The notes below the pieces were generated by a model. The model was not told where the DNA came from. It saw only the letters and a list, made by a program, of their open reading frames with translations, and searched no databases. Position numbers and translations under genes: made by a program. A stretch of DNA of 64,000 nt. Source: Solea solea (Eukaryota; Chordata; Actinopteri; Pleuronectiformes; Soleidae). The stretch lies in contig NC_081142.1 in NCBI RefSeq assembly GCF_958295425.1, forward strand, positions 638,501 through 702,500, written 5' to 3'. Positions within the stretch are counted from its first letter, which is position 1; each line of letters begins with the position of its first letter. Below are positions 57,955 through 64,000 of the stretch, one piece after another.

Positions 57955-60900
57955 CATTCTATTTCCTTTATATATGAAACCTATATATATGTGAAAGGAG
58001 CGGGTCCTTGTACAAAAAAAGCTTGGGTTAATCTGGTCAGCAAAATGATATTTAGCTGCTTAGCAGGACATCGAATCATTTCACCTTTTTACCAGATTCA
58101 TTCAACCTACTGTTTTATATACTGAGGATACAGTTACAAATATACATTCATGGTGGTTGGATTTAACAAAGATGTTCATGTATTGTTTTAACACAAATAA
58201 TGAAGTTGTTTAATTCGATGATTTACTGTTTGAATGTTGTGTTATGTTGTGCAATAATTACACTCCTTCAGTTTCATTTAACTTATATTATTATTATTAT
58301 ATTTCAAGTTCAAGTAATTTTAAGTCAATCAATGCTATTTAAATGTATTCCTTTCTGTGCTATTAATGGCAAGTTTGGGAGTTGACACTGAATCTATCTC
58401 ATTTGGTTTTTAAGGGTAGGGATACCAACTTCAGACATGAGTTAAAGGAACTTGGGTGAAATTTACACTTAGTCAAGACAATGGATAACTGGGGAATTGG
58501 ACTTTTTTTGAAATGACACAATCAGTGATGTTTAAGTTAAGACATTGTGTCACGTAACTGAATGAGGGTATCATGATTTGTCCTGCACTTTTGTGCAGGA
58601 CTGAAATGCGTCAAAAATAACTAAAAGTACTGAATACTAAATTCTGAAATAATCACTATATTTTGTGCATGCTAAACTGTACACTGACAGAAAAATAAAA
58701 CTTGACCCTTTGAACACTGAAGCACATTATGAATAAGGAAAGGGGGATTTAGGAGGAAATACAGTTTTACTTGTTTTCTACATGCAGATCAAAGCAAATT
58801 ACTACTTTTTATAATAAGCTTCTTCTTTTTTCTTTTTAACTCCAAGCCATATTGGATTCAAGATAAGAGAAATCCAGCTGTCAACTGAGCTGATAAGCAA
58901 CTGTACATTGGTGAGTTTAAGCTTAAAGCAGACTGTTCGCAGACTAAAGTAGGAATGATGAAACATCTGGCAAGTGCTTTTTAAGAAAAAACATACACAG
59001 CCAGTCACACATGCTCTGAGATGAGGCTGATTGAGAGTAAAACTTTGTTTCAGCAGGGTTTTGACGTGCGTCAGGCTGGCAGCAGGGAGAAGTGACAGCT
59101 CCGACTTGAACAGCGGTGTGTGCACATGGAAACGTCAGACCATCAAAGAGGAAACCAGTCTCAAAGCGCCAGGGTGTAAAAGACACTGGGTGAAGTTTAC
59201 AGTAGCATATTATTTACAGTTGTACAGTAGGAAGTGTTTTAGTGGTTTTAATGGTAGACTGAAGAACTGACGCAACAGGAAAAGTCATTTATCATGGAAA
59301 CTTTTCTCCAATCAAAACCAAGTTGCCTCAAAAATGGAATCAGATGTGGCAATATCTCAACTTTAGAGATTAATTCAGATATATTATAGTAGTAGTAGTT
59401 CATATGATAAAGTGCTTCTCGTGAATACCTTGTCAATCAAGTCCATGAGAATCTGATATCTGTTTTGAATCATGATTAGTCATTTTCAAATCACAGAAAT
59501 AATGTCATTAAGGTCATCAAAATAGATGCTGCTTATATGGCAGTGTCCCATTCAGAGCATTGTCTTGACAAATGTCAACAAAATCAATATTCGACGGACC
59601 TTCTCTGAGCTCACTGGTCAAATTTCTGAATATGAGAACACAGCAGGAGAAGCTGTGTATACTTCACAATGAGCAAATGGTCATGTGTCAAATGTCCTGC
59701 TTCCCAACTGGAGGTTCTGGACTTTCTCTTGCTGTTGTGCAATCCTGGTTCAGTTAACTGTGTATGAACGGCAAAAAATCCAATTCCCCACACATTTCCA
59801 AGAGTTCATTTCTTACAATTTTCTCAATCTTAAACATTATTGAATATTATTTATAATAATAGTGCTCATGCAACGTTCAGTTGTTAGAAGAACCTGGTGT
59901 AAACCAAAACACAGATGATTCAAGAGAGAGTTTGTGTCTTTCTGATTCTAATGAAATGTGTTAAAGGTCATTAGACAGAGGATTGTATGTGTCATCTTGA
60001 GGACTTATCTTTAGAATTTGGGGTCAGGTTGTGTACATCCTCTGTTCTCCTTGGAGTATGTTGAAATAAATTTCCTTCAACATAAGTCACCACATACTCC
60101 AGGGCCTTCTTCACTGTTCTCCAAACTCCCCAACTCCCCATAGTCACTGATGGTACAGCCATAAAGAGTCATTTGGGAAAATACGACATCAAACTGCAGG
60201 TGCAGGAAATCTAAGCCTCAACCCACGCTAACATTTTCCCCTGAATATGCCTGCAGTGTTGGGTCTACTCTACATGCTTCATATCTTCAGTAAGTTAAAA
60301 GACCAACAAAGGCATGAAAAGTCTGAAGTTTTAAAAACTTTATAGTATCTACAGCTTTTATGTTGAAGACCATGTGAGCATGCAGACTTTAAAGGAGCAG
60401 TCATTTGATCAAACTTTCATGACATCCTCAGTGGTGCAGCTTCAACTAGAAAATTACCCTCGGCTCAGAGTAAAAACAGATAAAAAATAACTCCTTCTCA
60501 TTTTCCAATCTCTAACATCAGAGGCCATTTAAGGGATGAGATGATAAATAATCAGTTTCATAAACAAACTGCTGCATCATCCGGAGCAGCTAGGTTGGGT
60601 TTTTTTTGGTGACAATGAGTGTTTGGAAAGTGAAATCAAGTGCTGGACACACAAAGAGCTGATGACCTTCTTCAGTAATGTTAAGTGGACCAAACAGCTC
60701 ATCCACTAATAAATCACTTCTGCTGTGTAAGCTCCTGCCACACTGCACTTTATTGTCTGTTTACGTGATTGTCTCCCAATAAAGAGATGAAGAGAACAAA
60801 ACTTTTAAAACATGAATATTTTAAATGTCCCTGTGGGAGCATGACCAGTGTTGCACTCACAAAGTAGTGTGAGTGGAAAGAAGTGCAGAGTTCCTTTCTT

Positions 60901-61120
60901 TACCGCGGCAGCATAGTCAGTTGGAATCATGGTGATGCAATGTAATGCAACTTAGACGTCATTATAAAGGCTTGACCAAATATTTTAAACATTTTCATAC
61001 TTTTTTTTACATACAAAACAAAAAACACAACTATTTTTTATTTTGGTCTCTAATTCACACACCAAAGCAGTAGGTGGCCTTTTTTTTATATATATATCTT
61101 TTTGTCCACATACCCGTCAA
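57955..61120. other. intronic sequence without recognised gene
   Basis: Mainly unique sequence. AGTATGTTGAAATAAATTTC next to CTTCAACATAAGTCACCACA at 60055-60095 is a weak imperfect stem. No exon could be supported, although 58944-59186 on the minus strand is an open region of ordinary composition. Confidence 0.5.
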
Positions 61121-61124
61121 TAAG

Positions 61125-61385
61125 ATAAATGGTTTTCTAGTCTTGAAGCTGCTTTACACTACAGTCACTCATTCACTCACACATTCAAACATTCACACAG
61201 CGCATAATATATGGGCATTTTTCTATCACTCTTTCATACCCATTCACACACTCACTGCCAGCACAGCTGTCAGGAGCAACCTGGGGCATCTTGCCCAAGG
61301 ACACGTTGGCATATAGAGTAGCGGAGCCGGCAACCCAACCTTTAAGATGAAAAACAACTCGCTCTACCACTGAGCCACCATCGCC
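61125..61385 (-). mobile_element. SINE family Q, copy 3, with tRNA-like head
   Basis: CTTTACACTACAGTCACTCA, CATCTTGCCCAAGGACACGT and GCGGAGCCGGCAACCCAACC lead to CGCTCTACCACTGAGCCACC. On the minus strand this is GGTGGCTCAGTGGTAGAGCG, a tRNA 5' half with a perfect A box TGGCTCAGTGG. It is the most complete copy of family Q here. The middle carries an extra CATTCACACACTCACTG-type stretch. Confidence 0.85.
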
Positions 61386-61744
61386 CTGAATACCATAGGA
61401 AATGAAAGGGTGGGACAATGCACATACACACATACACAAACTTCCACCTCCACCTCCACCACTCCAGGAAAAGTGGAAAGAGATTAATGGTTATGTATGA
61501 GTTAAGTTTAGGTTGAACAGCTCGGGTTAGGAAAAGTTCAACTGTCAACATCCTTCCCATAAAAACACAGCACACACGGTTAAAATAAACCTGTCCTCTA
61601 AAAACTCACCATGTCACGGGCTTATAGCATACGCTGATATGATACTGTGACATTTGGTCTGAGCTGGTCTTTAACTGGTCTGAACCAAGATGTCTAGTGT
61701 TTGTTTTGACTTCCCACTCATGTTCCCACACCATCGTATCCTTT

Positions 61745-62165
61745 AGAGAGATATACTCAACTGGCAATGTATTAGGAACACCTGTTTAACTACAATCTAA
61801 GGCAATATCTAATTGGACAATCACGATGACCTGCTCAAGTTCAAACTGATTGGCAGAAAATGCAATTTCTGTGACTTCTGTGAATGTGGTAGTTGGGCTG
61901 AGTATTTCAGAAACTGATGACCTGCTGGGATTTTCACACAATATGGTTTGAGTGTATACAGAGAATGGTCCATGAAAGAGAAATGATCCAGTCAGCAGCT
62001 TTCCTCGGGGCAAAAAATGCCAAAGGTCAGAGGAGAATTGCAAGACTGGTTTGCGATTATTATTAAATGGCGACAGTAACTCCAATAAACACTTCTTACA
62101 TCCAAGGTATGCAATTCTGAATGCAAACATTGAAGTAGAAGACCTTAAAGGACACTTTTGTACAG
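61745..62165 (+). mobile_element. Tc1-like transposon fragment, frameshifted
   Basis: After a terminus-like TATTAGGAACACCTGTTTAA at 61770, the plus strand encodes GLSISETDDLLGFSHNMV, then a TGA stop. In another frame it continues VYREWSMKE, and later QRSEENCKTGL-like and NSNKHFLHP-like residues. This is the paired helix-turn-helix DNA-binding region of Tc1-family transposases (family form GLSISETADLLGFS...VYREWSEK). The catalytic DDE part is absent, so the copy is dead. Confidence 0.8.
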
Positions 62166-62649
62166 AGATGTAGATTTTCAGGAATATAAAATGAGGAACT
62201 AAATTACTAAGCCTGGCACACATGTGCCGTCACTCCCATCTCTGACGTCCTACTTCCACAGAGCCTTTCCTGAGTGCATCAAATTTAAAAAGTGCAAGAC
62301 TCTTTAAATTGAGAGTCCATCTGTGCCTGATGCCTAAAAGTCACAAAAGTATTGATTTATTGAGAATAACAACCCATCGTCTGCCTCGACCACCTTTTGC
62401 CTCCTCTGCGTTTTCTTCTAGACTTCATTCATATGCCGTCACACGCCCGCTCGTCCCCGTCCTCAAAACTGTGGCTGAAATTACCTCCAGTAAGACGTGT
62501 CAGATGGAAATATGCACACATGCACAGCACATGGAGTGTGTGTGCCCGTGTGCTTCTCGCCTGCATGACTGCTCCCCGGTATTATCACCATTTGAAGCAC
62601 CGACGTGGGGTTTTGGCCTGACAGCTGTGCAGGGAGAGAGCGGGATGCA

Positions 62650-63060
62650 GATGTAATATCTTTCTATCATTCTTCATCAGCCTCAGACTTCCAGGACAGT
62701 CGGGGGCACTGACAGGTATCTACTGCTGCCTAACAGGACTCCATTTGCTGTGTTTTACACCCCAGACATGCGGCTAAGAAACTCCATTTGAAATGGACAG
62801 AATGCCACCATAAATTGGTGTAATAAAATCACATTTCTGCTGCAAGAGCCAATAATAAATTAAGAGCTGATGTGCTCCTGGAGAGGTGGCGTGATGAAAT
62901 TGCTGCCAGGTTCAAAGCATCTTGTCAAATATTTATTAAATGACGTTTTTTAGGGACGTACGTGGAATATGTATCCAATTGCCCCATTGTCACTTGTTCA
63001 GCAGGAAACAGACGCAATGCTTAATGTAGGCCGGGAACAGAATTATTGTCCGACAGGTGG
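62650..63060. other. unique sequence, possible conserved non-coding block
   Basis: The block is free of recognisable repeats and of balanced composition, unlike its neighbours. It carries words such as GCTAAGAAACTCCATTTGAA, TTAAGAGCTGATGTGCTCCT and GTCAAATATTTATTAAATGA. That appearance is common in conserved intronic enhancers, but sequence alone cannot show conservation. No coding frame is supported. Confidence 0.25.
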
Positions 63061-63714
63061 AACTAGATTATCGGACAACAAAAGTAACACAGAGACACAC
63101 CGGTCAGACACAGGAAGTCCTAATGTCTTTCTCCTAAACACAGAGTAACTACTTGAGACATGTGCAGTTTATTTGGTATATACGTAATATACAGTATCTT
63201 CATCTTGACTCATGAGATAAGATTTTCAATCTGTTGGTGTCAAATATCAATATTCACTGAGTTCACTCCTGGGAATATTATTGAACATTTGAACATCATT
63301 GCCCTCTCAGCCCCTTGTATCTGTCCAAATGCCTCTAAAGGGCAAGTGCAAACAATAATACGCAGTATTCCGGTTGCTAAAAAGTAATGTGGGCTCCTAC
63401 CTTGAACCAGAGAGGGCATTTTCTTTAGGTCAAAATCACTTTAATGTTTAAAATCACATTTTAAACATTATAGCCCTCTTAGCCTAGTAAAGAGGGCAGT
63501 AATTGAAAGTGCATTGTTTTATGTATTTTCTGGACATTTGTGAGTTCTTCTTTTTCATAGTGTTGTGATAAAATAAGCCATCTATTCCTTTTTTCGGTTA
63601 TTGGCATAATTGTGTTGATTGATTTCACTTTTTACACAAATGTAACAGAAATAAAGATATTCATTCATTCATGAACTCATTCATTCAAGTTGACTGTGGG
63701 ATAATGACCTATGT

Positions 63715-63780
63715 ATGTTTCCATGCATCAAGCAACAGTTGTAGCTTGACTACACTGTTCAATTGGCCTATTGTTATTTT
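63715..63780. repeat. dispersed repeat family T, copy 2
   Basis: See 50550-50630. Confidence 0.5.
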
Positions 63781-64000
63781 CCTAATTTCACAGATAAAAA
63801 TAGATTTCCACAAATGATGTTAAATGGAACTGAAGAGTGTGACACAGTTAATTGGCTACAAGTACCACAGCATATCTTGCTTTCAGGACTGATGCTGAAA
63901 TGCTCCATGTTTCCCTGTTACTTTAACGAAGCTGTTGAACTTCATTTTCATTATTCTTATTCTTTAAAATGTATCCTGAATGGTCATCATTGGGCAACCC

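Larger units (their letters stand above)
37618..64000 (-). other. naaladl2: naaladl2 intron upstream of exon B (runs off right edge)
   Basis: At least 26.4 kb of sequence lies before the exon B acceptor on the minus strand. I looked for the expected previous exon, a GIP/GVP...QFxYED-type segment, and did not see it. It is intron by inference, with LINE, SINE, Tc1 and microsatellite content listed separately. Confidence 0.7.

Noticed and set aside
58802..59186. Possible exon on the minus strand (MHTPLFKSELSLLPAASLTH...)
   Set aside because: Ordinary composition and two overlapping open frames, but no match to the expected naaladl2 segments and no clear acceptor/donor pair.
61786..62223. 145-residue open frame, minus strand
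   Set aside because: Antisense to the Tc1-like transposon fragment, whose plus strand carries the recognisable residues.
1..64000. CRISPR array or bacterial-type defence or biosynthetic system
   Set aside because: The tandem repeats are minisatellites without unique spacers of constant length. Introns, SINEs and LINEs show vertebrate DNA.

Overview
This is vertebrate, almost certainly teleost fish, nuclear DNA. It is AT-rich, intron-like, dense in CA/GT dinucleotide repeats, and full of decayed copies of fish-type SINEs, LINEs, MITEs and a Tc1-like transposon. No bacterial-style gene, operon, rRNA, CRISPR array or phage module is visible. Every long open frame falls in simple repeats, transposon debris or non-conserved sequence.

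The only host protein-coding sequence I can support is two short exons of one gene on the minus strand. Exon B (37528-37617, 90 bp) reads TTGFLSEAQF...DPLFKFHETITK. Exon A (7116-7209, 94 bp) reads MTAEAILRLVNDPVLPF...DIALDVQNKLKG. Both have AG acceptors behind pyrimidine tracts and GT donors, and they join in frame. The joined peptide matches, as I remember it, the human NAALADL2 segment around SEARFS...HETITK...EPVLPFNALDIALEVQ. That segment is the end of the M28-like peptidase fold and the start of the transferrin-receptor-like dimerisation domain. NAALADL2 is known in mammals for extremely long introns, which fits this window: a 30.3 kb intron between the two exons, more than 26 kb of upstream intron to the right edge, and more than 7 kb of downstream intron to the left edge.

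Layout. 1-7115: downstream intron, with a palindromic element at 551-668, tRNA-type SINEs, a hAT-like MITE and a LINE reverse-transcriptase relic. 7116-7209: exon A. 7210-37527: the 30.3 kb intron, with microsatellites, an 11-bp CTG-type minisatellite (13.6-13.8 kb), a pair of related MITEs (14.7 and 24.8 kb), a degenerate tandem array interrupted by one of those MITEs (23.9-25.5 kb), a 35-bp minisatellite (27.3-27.6 kb), and a LINE fragment with a YADD motif (31.2 kb). 37528-37617: exon B. 37618-64000: upstream intron, with several LINE 3' pieces, a hairpin-ended element carrying a tRNA-like core (42.4-42.8 kb), a well-preserved tRNA-derived SINE (48.8 kb), a second relative of the 4.4 kb reverse transcriptase (55.4 kb) and a frameshifted Tc1-like fragment (61.7-62.2 kb).

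I did not find a convincing new biological system. The more unusual structures are the nested MITE in a tandem array, the perfect 21-bp hairpin at 24.2 kb, the hairpin-ended tRNA-like element, and several repeat families that occur twice or more within the window. All family assignments are from reading and memory. No database search was run.
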